A stretch of DNA of 64,000 bases from contig NZ_JAMKFA010000009.1 of assembly GCF_025499515.1 (NCBI RefSeq), positions 60,768 through 124,767 on the forward strand, written 5' to 3'. Position 1 is the first letter of the stretch, and every line of letters starts with the position of its first letter. A model generated the notes under the pieces. The model did no database searches. It was not told the DNA's origin and was given only the letters and a program-made list of their open reading frames with translations. This DNA is from Flavobacterium odoriferum. GTDB lineage: Bacteria > Bacteroidota > Bacteroidia > Flavobacteriales > Flavobacteriaceae. The position numbers were made by a program, and so were the translations under genes. Positions 1-8,256 of this stretch are shown here, piece after piece.

Positions 1-750
1 AATTCATTTTATGATGGTGGTAAGCACAGAGAAATCAATTCGATTATTCATCAAGTAGATAAAATGCTTTCGGAAGGTGCTGATTTTATTGATATTGGTG
101 CTTATTCAAGTAAGCCAAGTGCTGAATTTGTTTCTGAAACTGACGAAATTAATCGTTTAGTTCATGTTATTAAAGAATTAGTCAATACGTTTCCAAATAT
201 TATTTTATCGGTTGACACGTTTAGAGCAGAAGTAGCGAGAGTTGCTGTGGATAATGGCGTTGCGATTGTGAATGATATTTCGGCGGGTTTGTTAGATAAG
301 AATATGTTACAAACGGTTGCCGATCTAAAAGTGCCATATATTATGATGCACATGCGTGGTAATCCGCAAACCATGCAAAGTATGACGGAATATGATGACA
401 TTGTAAAAGAAATGATTTTTTATTTTTCGGAACGAATTGAAAAAGCAAGAAGTTTCGGAATTTCAGATATTATTATTGATCCTGGATTTGGATTTGCAAA
501 AACGGTAGAACAAAATTATGAAGTATTGCAAAAAATGGAATTATTTTCTTTTTTAGAATTACCTTTGTTAGCTGGAGTTTCGAGAAAATCAATGATTTAT
601 AAAGTGTTAGAAAATTCACCTGAAGAAGCACTAAATGGAACTTCAGTTTTGAATACAATTGCGTTACAAAAAGGAGCAAAAATTCTACGTGTTCATGATG
701 TTAAAGAAGCAGTTGAGTGTATAAAATTAGTCAATAAATTAATTAAATAA
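1..750 (+). CDS. folP: Dihydropteroate synthase, 5' end cut by the window
   Basis: Dihydropteroate synthase joins 7,8-dihydropterin pyrophosphate to p-aminobenzoate in cytoplasmic folate synthesis. The frame is open from base 1 and begins NSFYDGGKHR, part of the family's TPDSFxDGG motif, so the true start lies outside the window. The ATG at 64 is internal. Other family motifs are visible: DIGAYSSKPSA, SVDTFRAEVA, NDISAG, MMHMRGNPQTMQ, IIDPGFGFAKT and LAGVSRKSMI. The stop overlaps the next start by one base (TAATG), so the following lipoprotein gene is probably co-translated. The family assignment is firm; only the N-terminus is missing. Confidence 0.96.
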   Translation, partial: NSFYDGGKHREINSIIHQVDKMLSEGADFIDIGAYSSKPSAEFVSETDEINRLVHVIKELVNTFPNIILSVDTFRAEVARVAVDNGVAIVNDISAGLLDKNMLQTVADLKVPYIMMHMRGNPQTMQSMTEYDDIVKEMIFYFSERIEKARSFGISDIIIDPGFGFAKTVEQNYEVLQKMELFSFLELPLLAGVSRKSMIYKVLENSPEEALNGTSVLNTIALQKGAKILRVHDVKEAVECIKLVNKLIK

Positions 751-1469
751 TGAAAAAAATAGTTGCCATTGTTGTCCTATTAGGTTTGTTTTCTTGTAGT
801 GAAAAAGAAGTACAATTGCCACAGGCGGAAGTTTCTGTCTTAAAAGATATTGTAGATCATTCGCCAATTTATATGTTTTTTGAAATTCAGAACAAAAAAG
901 ATACAATTATAGATGTTAATCGAAAAAATTCAATCAGTTCTACCAATTGGGTTTTTAATATTGATAAACGTTTACCATTAAAATTAGTAATCCCAGAAGT
1001 TATAAAATTACAAGAAAAGAAAGCCAATAGTGCTCATTCTAAAAAAGATGCTATTGATGTTTTTTCATATTCGGATAGTATCGGAAAAAATTTAGCTTTT
1101 TTCCCATTTACCGATGTAAAGTATAAGTTGGATAAAGAATTTTCAAAGTTTTTTATTAAAAAACACGCTACAGAATATACTCCTTACCATAATTTTACAA
1201 TTAATTTTAATAAAAAAAATGTAATCACAATTGATGGATTAGAAGTTGATAGAAATGAATTTGTTGCTTTCATCAAAGAATTCTCCGATTTTACGAATGA
1301 TGGAAAACTAATTATGTTGCATTTAAATTTCGATAAGAATTTAACTTATGGAGATTATATAAAAAATAAGATTTTAGCTTGGCAAGCGACAAACGAAAAA
1401 GTGCAATTATCTTCATTTGAATTTATTTACGATGAAAAACAATTACCAGAATGTGGTTGTAAATTGTAA
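750..1469 (+). CDS. Putative lipoprotein downstream of folP
   Basis: This 239-residue protein begins MKKIVAIVVLLGLFSCSEK, a lipoprotein signal peptide with the acylated Cys at about residue 16, so it should be anchored in an envelope membrane. The rest is soluble and lysine-rich, with a C-terminal PECGCKL. I recognise no catalytic motif and no named domain. It starts in the last base of the folP stop codon, which implies one transcript, and a strong hairpin follows 11 bases after its stop. Linkage to folP is seen in the sequence; a functional link to folate synthesis is not implied. Confidence 0.85.
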   Translation: MKKIVAIVVLLGLFSCSEKEVQLPQAEVSVLKDIVDHSPIYMFFEIQNKKDTIIDVNRKNSISSTNWVFNIDKRLPLKLVIPEVIKLQEKKANSAHSKKDAIDVFSYSDSIGKNLAFFPFTDVKYKLDKEFSKFFIKKHATEYTPYHNFTINFNKKNVITIDGLEVDRNEFVAFIKEFSDFTNDGKLIMLHLNFDKNLTYGDYIKNKILAWQATNEKVQLSSFEFIYDEKQLPECGCKL

Positions 1470-1480
1470 TAAATAAAAAA

Positions 1481-1504
1481 AATCCCGAGCTTCAACTCGG
1501 GATT
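1481..1504. terminator. Bidirectional intrinsic terminator between convergent genes
   Basis: Perfect 9-bp inverted repeat AATCCCGAG / CTCGGGATT with a 6-base loop. It is A-rich on the left and T-rich on the right, so it can act from both sides. It lies between the stop of the folP-linked lipoprotein (1469) and the stop of the convergent gene ending at 1510. Confidence 0.85.
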
Positions 1505-1509
1505 TGTAT

Positions 1510-2034
1510 TTAAAAAACTCTTTTCAATTCTTCTTTTAAATAGCTAATCGCAATATTACTTGGTGCTTCAGTTTCGGTTAATTCAATCATAACCGCTTCT
1601 CTTAATTTGTCAGCATCAGCAACATCTTCGCGAAGTGCATTTTTTCGAATCATTTGTACTGTACTGTTTTTTGCTTTTAGTACGATATCCCAAGTTTCTG
1701 CTGTTAAATAAATTTGTTGGGTTAAATTGTGCTCAAATTCAGTTTGAATATGGTGCGATAATAATGTAGCATAATCGTCTTTGCTTTTTCCTGTTGGAGC
1801 CACACGCATTAATAATTGGGACGGATTGATTCGTTCCAACAATAAAACCATTCGCTCATACGCTTGTAAACGAATAGGTAACGCTTGTTTTTGATTTTCT
1901 CTAAGCAATTCAAATTTGCGTTTACTTTCTTCACTGTTATAAAATTTTTGCATCATTACAAAAGCGACACCACCTGTAATTAAAGCAGGTATTGTGTAAG
2001 CTGCAATTTCTAATAATTTATCTTCGATTGTCAT
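1510..2034 (-). CDS. Conserved membrane-anchored protein of unknown function
   Basis: This 174-residue protein has one N-terminal membrane segment (about residues 11-28, AAYTIPALITGGVAFVMM). A cytoplasmic-looking, charged, helical domain follows, rich in Gln, Glu and Arg (ENQKQALPIRLQAYERMVLLLERINP). It resembles conserved hypothetical proteins common in Bacteroidota, but I cannot assign a function. The ATG at 2034 is preceded by a non-coding gap shared with the divergent helicase gene. It is monocistronic and ends at the bidirectional hairpin at 1481-1504. Confidence 0.8.
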   Translation of the reverse strand: MTIEDKLLEIAAYTIPALITGGVAFVMMQKFYNSEESKRKFELLRENQKQALPIRLQAYERMVLLLERINPSQLLMRVAPTGKSKDDYATLLSHHIQTEFEHNLTQQIYLTAETWDIVLKAKNSTVQMIRKNALREDVADADKLREAVMIELTETEAPSNIAISYLKEELKRVF

Positions 2035-2138
2035 TTTTAAGTTGGTTTAATTTCATCGCAAATTAAGATTAAAAAATTTAATTTTCAAATTAGAATTTTA
2101 GTTGTTTGTATTAATCTTAATAAGAGTTAATAACTTCT

Positions 2139-2170
2139 TTTGTATTAACCCTTTTCATGATGTATTTTTG
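2139..2170 (+). promoter_or_regulatory. Bacteroidota-type promoter for the helicase gene
   Basis: TTTG at 2139-2142, 20 bases, then TATTTTTG at 2163-2170 matches the Bacteroidota consensus TTTG / TAnnTTTG. The helicase ATG lies 29 bases downstream. Confidence 0.7.
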
Positions 2171-2198
2171 TAAATTACTTAAAAAGTTATAGTACACT

Positions 2199-4535
2199 AT
2201 GAAAGAAATGCAACGATATATTAGCCAATTAAACGAAGCACAGCAAGCACCTGTTTTGCAAAAAGACGGTCCCATGATTGTTATTGCGGGCGCAGGTTCT
2301 GGTAAAACACGTGTGTTAACCGTTCGTATTGCTAACTTGATGAGTCAAGGAGTTGATGCATTTAATATTTTAGCTTTAACTTTTACCAATAAAGCCGCAC
2401 GTGAAATGAAAAAACGTATTGCGGATATTGTTGGAACTAACGAAGCTAAAAACCTTTGGATGGGGACCTTTCACTCGGTTTTTGCTAAAATTTTAAGAAG
2501 TGAAGCCGACAAATTGGGCTACCCATCAAATTTTACGATTTACGATTCTCAAGATTCATTGCGTTGTTTAGGTGGAATTATCAAAGAAATGCAATTGGAC
2601 AAAGAAATTTACAAACCAAAGCAAATTTTAGGCAGAATTTCATCCTATAAAAATTCTTTAATCACAGTTAAAGCCTATTTCAATAATCCTGAGTTACAGG
2701 AAGCAGATGCCATGAGCAAAAAACCTCGTATGGGTGAAATTTACCAACAATACGTAGAGCGTTGTTTTAAATCGGGAGCGATGGATTTTGATGATTTGTT
2801 ATTGAAAACCAATGAATTATTGAATCTTTTTCCAGATGTTTTAGCCAAATACCAAGATCGTTTTCGATACATTTTAGTAGATGAGTACCAAGATACGAAT
2901 CACTCACAGTATTTGATTGTTCGAGCATTATCGGATAGATTTCAAAATATTTGTGTGGTAGGCGATGATGCACAGAGTATTTATGCCTTCCGAGGTGCGA
3001 ATATCAACAACATTTTAAATTTCCAGAAAGATTACGAAAACGTGCAATTGTATCGTTTGGAACAAAATTATCGTTCGTCTAAAAACATTGTAGAAGCAGC
3101 AAATAACGTAATTGACAAGAATAAAACCAAGTTAGATAAAATCGTTTGGACATCCAATGATGACGGACCAAAAATAAAAGTCCACCGAAGTTTAACTGAT
3201 GGTGAAGAAGGTCGTTTTGTAGCAGCAACCATTTTCGAACAGAAGATGCAAAACCAAATGCTTAACGGACAATTTGCTATTTTATATCGTACCAATGCGC
3301 AATCTCGTGCTATGGAAGATGCGTTGCGTAAACGCGATATTCCATATCGAATTTATGGTGGTTTATCGTTTTATCAACGTAAGGAAATTAAAGATGTTTT
3401 GGCCTATTTGCGTTTGGTGATTAATCCAAAAGATGAAGAAGCCTTAGTACGTGTGATTAATTATCCAGCGAGAGGAATTGGAGATACCACAGTTGAAAAG
3501 TTAACGGTTGCTGCCAATCATTATAAGCGTTCTATTTTTGAAGTAATGGAACACATTGATAAAATTGATTTGAAACTGAATTCGGGTACAAAAGCCAAGT
3601 TGAATGATTTTGTGACGATGATTAAAAGTTTTCAAGTCATTAACGAAAATCAAGATGCTTTTTTCTTAACCGATCATGTTACGAAGAAAACCGGATTAGT
3701 TCAAGAACTCAAAAAAGATGGAACTCCGGAAGGAATTGCGAAAATTGAAAACATAGAAGAATTATTAAACGGTATTAAAGATTTCACTGAAGGCCAAAAG
3801 GAAATCGATGGTGCAAGAGGTGCTTTAGCTGAATTCTTAGAAGACGTTGCCCTAGCTACAGATTTAGACAAAGACACAGGTGATGATGATAGGGTAGCAC
3901 TGATGACGATTCACTTGGCAAAAGGATTAGAATTTCCGCATGTATTTATTGTGGGATTAGAAGAAGATTTGTTTCCAAGTGCAATGAGTTTGAATACGCG
4001 AAGCGAATTAGAAGAAGAACGTCGATTATTCTACGTAGCCTTAACGCGTGCCGAACATCAAGCCTATTTAACGTATGCGCAATCGCGTTATCGTTGGGGA
4101 AAATTAGTAGATAGTGAACCTTCGCGTTTTATTGAAGAAATCAACGACCAATATTTAGAATATTTGAATCCAGTAGATTCGGGTTATCGTTACAAACCGG
4201 TTATGGATATTGATGTTTTTGGTGATATTGATAAATCGAAATTACGATTAGCAAAACCAACTGCAGGAACACCACCAAAATATTTAACAAGAGATGAACC
4301 TGTTTCCTCAGCAAATATTAGACGTTTAAAACCCGTTTCAAGTAATTCAGGAAGTTCTAATTTGATAGATCCGAATTTAAACGTTGGAAATATCGTAATG
4401 CACGAACGTTTTGGAAAAGGACAAATCGTAAATATTGAAGGAATAGGAGCCGATAAAAAAGCCGAAATTCGTTTTGATGTAGGTGGATTAAAGAAGTTGT
4501 TGTTGCGATTTGCGAAGTTGGAAGTGATTGGGTAG
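2199..4535 (+). CDS. pcrA: PcrA/UvrD-type ATP-dependent 3'-5' DNA helicase
   Basis: Superfamily 1A DNA helicase of 778 residues, the usual length for UvrD/PcrA/Rep. The Walker A box is GAGSGKT (about residues 31-37). Others visible are LTFTNKAAREM (motif Ia), VDEYQDTN (Walker B/motif II), VGDDAQSIYAFRGA (motif III region), LEQNYRS (motif IV), TIHLAKGLEFPHVFIVG (motif V) and EEERRLFYVALTRA (motif VI). The C-terminus (about 725-778, VMHERFGKGQIVNIEG) looks like the Tudor-like RNA-polymerase-binding tail of PcrA. Such helicases act in nucleotide excision repair and in clearing replication-transcription conflicts. A canonical promoter sits just upstream and no operon partner is evident. Confidence 0.95.
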   Translation: MKEMQRYISQLNEAQQAPVLQKDGPMIVIAGAGSGKTRVLTVRIANLMSQGVDAFNILALTFTNKAAREMKKRIADIVGTNEAKNLWMGTFHSVFAKILRSEADKLGYPSNFTIYDSQDSLRCLGGIIKEMQLDKEIYKPKQILGRISSYKNSLITVKAYFNNPELQEADAMSKKPRMGEIYQQYVERCFKSGAMDFDDLLLKTNELLNLFPDVLAKYQDRFRYILVDEYQDTNHSQYLIVRALSDRFQNICVVGDDAQSIYAFRGANINNILNFQKDYENVQLYRLEQNYRSSKNIVEAANNVIDKNKTKLDKIVWTSNDDGPKIKVHRSLTDGEEGRFVAATIFEQKMQNQMLNGQFAILYRTNAQSRAMEDALRKRDIPYRIYGGLSFYQRKEIKDVLAYLRLVINPKDEEALVRVINYPARGIGDTTVEKLTVAANHYKRSIFEVMEHIDKIDLKLNSGTKAKLNDFVTMIKSFQVINENQDAFFLTDHVTKKTGLVQELKKDGTPEGIAKIENIEELLNGIKDFTEGQKEIDGARGALAEFLEDVALATDLDKDTGDDDRVALMTIHLAKGLEFPHVFIVGLEEDLFPSAMSLNTRSELEEERRLFYVALTRAEHQAYLTYAQSRYRWGKLVDSEPSRFIEEINDQYLEYLNPVDSGYRYKPVMDIDVFGDIDKSKLRLAKPTAGTPPKYLTRDEPVSSANIRRLKPVSSNSGSSNLIDPNLNVGNIVMHERFGKGQIVNIEGIGADKKAEIRFDVGGLKKLLLRFAKLEVIG

Positions 4536-4580
4536 GAAAAGAATAAAGTAAAAAGAGCAAAGAAAATAGATCTTTAAAAA

Positions 4581-5189
4581 ATGAAAAAAAATAAATTAAA
4601 GAAAAAAACAATTGATAAAATTAATGACGCATTATTTTTTATTTTCTGTTTAACTGGAATAATTTATTTTCTTTTTTTCCAGTCTGTTACAATTGGTGGA
4701 GATTATAAATATTTTGTTTATGTTTTTTTAATTCCAACATTAATTGGATTTTTTCTAACAGCAAAGTTTACTTTTTTTTCAAAGAGTTGGAAAAGTATTT
4801 TTATTGATTTACGCAAAGAAAAATATTTGATATTAAGATTTATTTACCCTTTTTTATTGATTACATCAAATTTTATGTTTTCATATGTATTTTTTGGTAA
4901 TTCTGCTAACATTATTTGGGATGTTATTAATAAATTTGAATCAGAAAAGAATAAAACTGAAAAATATTTTTTACCAATTACTAAAATTTATACTTCTTAC
5001 AAATATAAAGATAAAATTAGATTTGTTTTTTTAAATAATGAAGAGTCAATATCGGTTAAATATTCAGAAATAAAGCCATTTTTAAATAAAAATATTGATA
5101 ATCTAAAAATAGAAATTAAAGTAAAAAAAGGAATTTGGAATCATTACATTTTAGAATCTTGGCACATTAAAGAAGTCTTAAATCACTAA
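4581..5189 (+). CDS. Unknown small membrane protein
   Basis: This 202-residue protein is extremely Lys/Ile/Phe-rich. It has about three hydrophobic segments (roughly residues 16-31, 42-62 and 88-108) and then a soluble C-terminal half (about 115-202) with alternating charged and hydrophobic residues. Its base composition is even more AT-rich than the neighbouring helicase gene, which may mark it as accessory. I recognise no family. It begins 45 bases after the helicase stop and has no clear promoter of its own, so it may be read through from that gene. Confidence 0.65.
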   Translation: MKKNKLKKKTIDKINDALFFIFCLTGIIYFLFFQSVTIGGDYKYFVYVFLIPTLIGFFLTAKFTFFSKSWKSIFIDLRKEKYLILRFIYPFLLITSNFMFSYVFFGNSANIIWDVINKFESEKNKTEKYFLPITKIYTSYKYKDKIRFVFLNNEESISVKYSEIKPFLNKNIDNLKIEIKVKKGIWNHYILESWHIKEVLNH

Positions 5190-5244
5190 AAATCACCTAT
5201 CTTTACTCTATATTCTTTTATCATTTTTCTAAAAAAATAAAGTC

Positions 5245-5865
5245 ATGTCAGAAATTATAAAAATATACGAAGATAAACCCAGCGAAGCGGCTATTAAAAA
5301 AGTTGTTGCCGTTTTGAAAGACGGCGGTTTAGTAATTTATCCAACGGATACCGTTTATGGTTTAGGTTGTGATATTACCAATTCTCGTGCACTTGAAAAA
5401 TTAGCTAAAATCAAAGGGATTAAGTTAGAAAAAGCAAATTTCTCTTTCGTTTGTTCGAGTTTGAGTAATCTTTCGGATTATGTGAAACAAATTGATACAT
5501 CGACTTTTAAAATTTTAAAACGTGCTTTGCCTGGACCCTACACGTTTATTTTACCAGGAAATAACGATTTACCAAAAGAATTCAGAAAAAAGAAAACGGT
5601 CGGAATTCGTGTTCCAGCTAATAATATTGCTTTGCAAATTGTAGAAATGCTTGGAAATCCTATCGTTTCTACTTCCATTCATGATGAAGATGAGGTAATT
5701 GAATACTCAACTGACCCAGAACTAATCTTCGAAAAATGGAATAACAAAGTTGATTTGGTTATCGATGGTGGCTACGGAGACAATGTGGCTTCAACAATTA
5801 TTGATTTAACAGGTCATGAACCAGAGGTTATTCGTGAAGGAAAAGGAAGTTTGGATGTTTTATAA
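5245..5865 (+). CDS. L-threonylcarbamoyladenylate synthase-type (Sua5/YciO/YrdC) protein
   Basis: The 206-residue protein carries one YrdC-like domain: KDGGLVIYPTDTVYGLGCDITN near the N-terminus, ALPGPYTFILPG, KKTVGIRVPANNIA, then GNPIVSTSIH and a C-terminal TIIDLTGHEPEVIREGKGS. In TsaC/Sua5 the KxR/SxN-type surface binds ATP and forms threonylcarbamoyl-AMP for the t6A37 modification of tRNA. The C-terminal Sua5 domain is absent, so this is the short YciO/YrdC form. YciO paralogues share the fold with weaker activity, and the two cannot be told apart here. Confidence 0.88.
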   Translation: MSEIIKIYEDKPSEAAIKKVVAVLKDGGLVIYPTDTVYGLGCDITNSRALEKLAKIKGIKLEKANFSFVCSSLSNLSDYVKQIDTSTFKILKRALPGPYTFILPGNNDLPKEFRKKKTVGIRVPANNIALQIVEMLGNPIVSTSIHDEDEVIEYSTDPELIFEKWNNKVDLVIDGGYGDNVASTIIDLTGHEPEVIREGKGSLDVL

Positions 5866-5867
5866 GT

Positions 5868-5901
5868 TCATTCACTATTAAAATTAGCTCATTCACTATT
5901 A
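5868..5901 (+). promoter_or_regulatory. Direct repeats with 21-bp period: candidate LytTR operator
   Basis: The 13-mer TCATTCACTATTA occurs twice, at 5868-5880 and 5889-5901, exactly 21 bp apart. LytTR-domain regulators typically bind two direct repeats two helical turns apart. The repeats lie 61-94 bases upstream of the LytS-like kinase whose partner is a LytTR regulator, so autoregulation is likely. This assignment is inference. Confidence 0.5.
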
Positions 5902-5961
5902 TTTTTTTAGAATTTTGAAGCGTAATTGAGACTTTTGAAATGAATTTTAAATTAGCTTAAT

Positions 5962-7323
5962 ATGAAATCATTTCAATCATTTTTGGCGTTTTGGTTATTA
6001 CCATTGATTATTATTTTTTCTGTAATTATTTTGCAAAAAAATGGTAGTTTATTAGAAGTTTTAAATAGTAAAATAACTTTTTTTACAATTGTTTATTTTG
6101 CTATAATTTCCTACTGTAATGTAATACTTACGAAATATTTTGAATCAAAGAAAAATGATAAAAAGAGCCAAATATTGCTTTCTGCTCTTAGTTGTTTTAT
6201 AATTGTTTTTGTTTTTTCAATTAGTATGAATTTAATTTTTGAAAGAAAGATAAATCTGTTCCCTCCATTTTTTCAAGGTTTAATCGCAATTGCCGTTTTT
6301 TTAATTGAATATTTAATTTCTATTTTATTTAAGCGTAAATCAAATATTGAAATTGAGTTTAGTTATAGTAAGTTTTTTTATTTTAAATTACTTCTTTTTG
6401 TTTTTTTTGTTGATTCTATTTTTATTTTTTTATTAACTATAGATACATTTATCAACAAAACTCTTATTGATTATTACAATCATATTAATGTGTTTATACC
6501 TTATTTGATTGGAGTTGTTGTTTTATCATTTTTTGGGATTCTATTTTCAAATAAATTAAAAATTAATTCGGTAACTAAAATCTTTCTAATCTCGTTATTT
6601 TCTTTTTTGATTCTACAATTTTTAAATATTGTGAAGTATAAGTTTCATTTGGGATTGGTTTTAAATTTTTTCATGATAAGTTTGTTTTCAACATGTTTAA
6701 TTTATGGATTTTTGTACTATTATAATCAGAAGAAAAGTATTGGTAAATTAAAACTTCAAAATATTCAAAAAGATGCACAATATCTGGAACTAAAAAATCA
6801 AATCAATCCTCATTTTCTCTTTAATAATTTAAATACTTTAATTTCGTTTATAGAAGTTAATCCAACGAAAGCCATTGATTTTGGTCATAATTTAGCCAAT
6901 GTTTATAGACATTATTTAAAAAAACAGGACGAAGATTTTGTTTCACTTAAAGATGAATTATTGTTTATCAAAGAATATTTAGAAATTTATAAAGCAAAGT
7001 TTGAAAATGGATTTAATTTTTCAATTTCTGAAGAGTTTAAAGGAAATCAATATGTGTTATCATCATCTATTCAAGAATTAATAGATAATATTTTTAAACA
7101 TAATAATTTAGATGAAGAAAATCCAATTGAGATTAAAATTTATACCGAAAATGATTCTTTGATAATTTATAACTCAGTGGTTTCAAAAAATGTAACAGAT
7201 TCAACTAGTTTTGGATTGAATAATATTAATAAACGATATGAAATTTTAACAAATTCATCAATAGTTATCACAAATGATAAGGATAGTTTTAGCGTTCAAT
7301 TACCAATATTAAATTTAGAATGA
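5962..7323 (+). CDS. LytS/YpdA-like sensor histidine kinase
   Basis: This 453-residue membrane kinase has an N-terminal half (about residues 1-255) with roughly eight hydrophobic segments and no recognised sensor domain. A short linker helix follows, then a His_kinase domain with NPHFLFNNLNTL (phospho-acceptor His at about 284). A degenerate ATPase N-box, QELIDNIFKHN, and a C-terminal FGLNNINKRYEIL complete the fold. It overlaps the response regulator by four bases (ATGA), the normal arrangement for LytS/LytTR pairs. The signal is unknown. A 21-bp-spaced direct repeat upstream suggests autoregulation by its partner. Confidence 0.9.
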   Translation: MKSFQSFLAFWLLPLIIIFSVIILQKNGSLLEVLNSKITFFTIVYFAIISYCNVILTKYFESKKNDKKSQILLSALSCFIIVFVFSISMNLIFERKINLFPPFFQGLIAIAVFLIEYLISILFKRKSNIEIEFSYSKFFYFKLLLFVFFVDSIFIFLLTIDTFINKTLIDYYNHINVFIPYLIGVVVLSFFGILFSNKLKINSVTKIFLISLFSFLILQFLNIVKYKFHLGLVLNFFMISLFSTCLIYGFLYYYNQKKSIGKLKLQNIQKDAQYLELKNQINPHFLFNNLNTLISFIEVNPTKAIDFGHNLANVYRHYLKKQDEDFVSLKDELLFIKEYLEIYKAKFENGFNFSISEEFKGNQYVLSSSIQELIDNIFKHNNLDEENPIEIKIYTENDSLIIYNSVVSKNVTDSTSFGLNNINKRYEILTNSSIVITNDKDSFSVQLPILNLE

Positions 7324-8048
7324 CAGCTGTAATTGTAGAAGATGAAATCCCTGCAGGAATTCGCTTGGAGCGACTTTTGAATCAACATGAATTTCAAGTC
7401 TTGGTAGTTTTGAATTCTGTAAAAAAAGCAACTGCTTGGTTAAAAGAAAACAAACATCCAGATATTGTTTTCATGGATATTAAATTACGTGACGGTAATT
7501 GTTTTGAAATTTTGGATAAAGTTAAAATTGAATCAAAAATTGTTTTTACCACAGCTTTTGATGAATATGCACTTAATGCCTTTAATTATAATTCAATTGA
7601 TTATCTGTTAAAACCAATTGACGAAAGCAAACTGAATAGATTATTAGAAAAAATTGAAACTTTAAAATCAGGTTTCCACAATGAAATTAATTGGTCAAAC
7701 TTTAAAGAATCAACTTTTATTAATTCTTATTTAGTCGCTTTTGGAACTCATTTGAAAAAAATCGAAGTTAATGATATTCTATATTTTTTTAGTGAAAACA
7801 ATTCAACGTTTATTTTTACAACAGAAAATAGACAGTTTTTACTTCATAAATCATTAGAAAAAATAGAACAAGAGGTTGATAATAATCAATTTTTTAGAAT
7901 TAATAGAAAATTTATTATCAATAAAAAATACATTCATACAGTCAAAAATAATTCAAGAATTGAGTTATCATTAAAGAATGCCGAGTTGTTTTACTATGAA
8001 GTAAGTATTTCAAAATCTAGGGCGTTTATTCAATGGTTTTCAGTATAA
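7320..8048 (+). CDS. LytTR-family response regulator
   Basis: The 242-residue regulator has a receiver domain (about residues 1-115) with the acidic pocket EDE, phospho-acceptor Asp in FMDIKL (about 53) and conserved Lys in YLLKPID (about 98). A LytTR DNA-binding domain follows (about 135-242), with FFRINRKFIINKKYIHTV. Phosphorylated LytTR proteins bind spaced direct repeats. The gene is translationally coupled to the upstream kinase. Its regulon is not shown by the sequence. The next genes are the convergent curli operon, whose promoter lies at the far end (about 13.8 kb), so control of curli is only a possibility. Confidence 0.92.
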   Translation: MTAVIVEDEIPAGIRLERLLNQHEFQVLVVLNSVKKATAWLKENKHPDIVFMDIKLRDGNCFEILDKVKIESKIVFTTAFDEYALNAFNYNSIDYLLKPIDESKLNRLLEKIETLKSGFHNEINWSNFKESTFINSYLVAFGTHLKKIEVNDILYFFSENNSTFIFTTENRQFLLHKSLEKIEQEVDNNQFFRINRKFIINKKYIHTVKNNSRIELSLKNAELFYYEVSISKSRAFIQWFSV

Positions 8049-8189
8049 TAAATATGTTTTATAGTTATTAATTTGGTTTTATCACTATAATATATTAAAT
8101 TAGCTTTACTATTCTCGATTTTAACCAATTATAGATGAGATATTCACAGTTTTAGTATAAATTTATTAAAACTATGTGTTTCTTAATTT

Positions 8190-8209
8190 AATATTTAATT
8201 GGTTATTAA
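8190..8209 (+). repeat. Direct repeat copy 1 at the 3' edge of the curli operon
   Basis: AATATTTAATTGGTTATTAA here is identical to 13782-13801 in the 5' leader of the curli operon. Including flanks, about 26 bases agree with one gap. The rest of the 8049-8230 gap is AT-rich and holds only a loose ACTAT/ACTAT echo of the repeat upstream of the kinase. Confidence 0.6.
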
Positions 8210-8230
8210 TAAAAAAATTAAGGATACATT

Positions 8231-8256
8231 AAGCAGGTCTTTGACCTGCTTTTTTA
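8231..8256. terminator. Intrinsic terminator between lytTR and the curli operon
   Basis: Perfect 9-bp stem AAGCAGGTC / GACCTGCTT with a TTT loop, followed by TTTTTATTT on the plus strand. It also abuts the stop codon of the last curli-operon gene on the minus strand, so it probably serves both convergent transcripts. Confidence 0.8.

Noticed and set aside
162..401. Minus-strand open frame inside folP
   Set aside because: It is a shadow of the clear DHPS frame with no family motif; same for 473-679.
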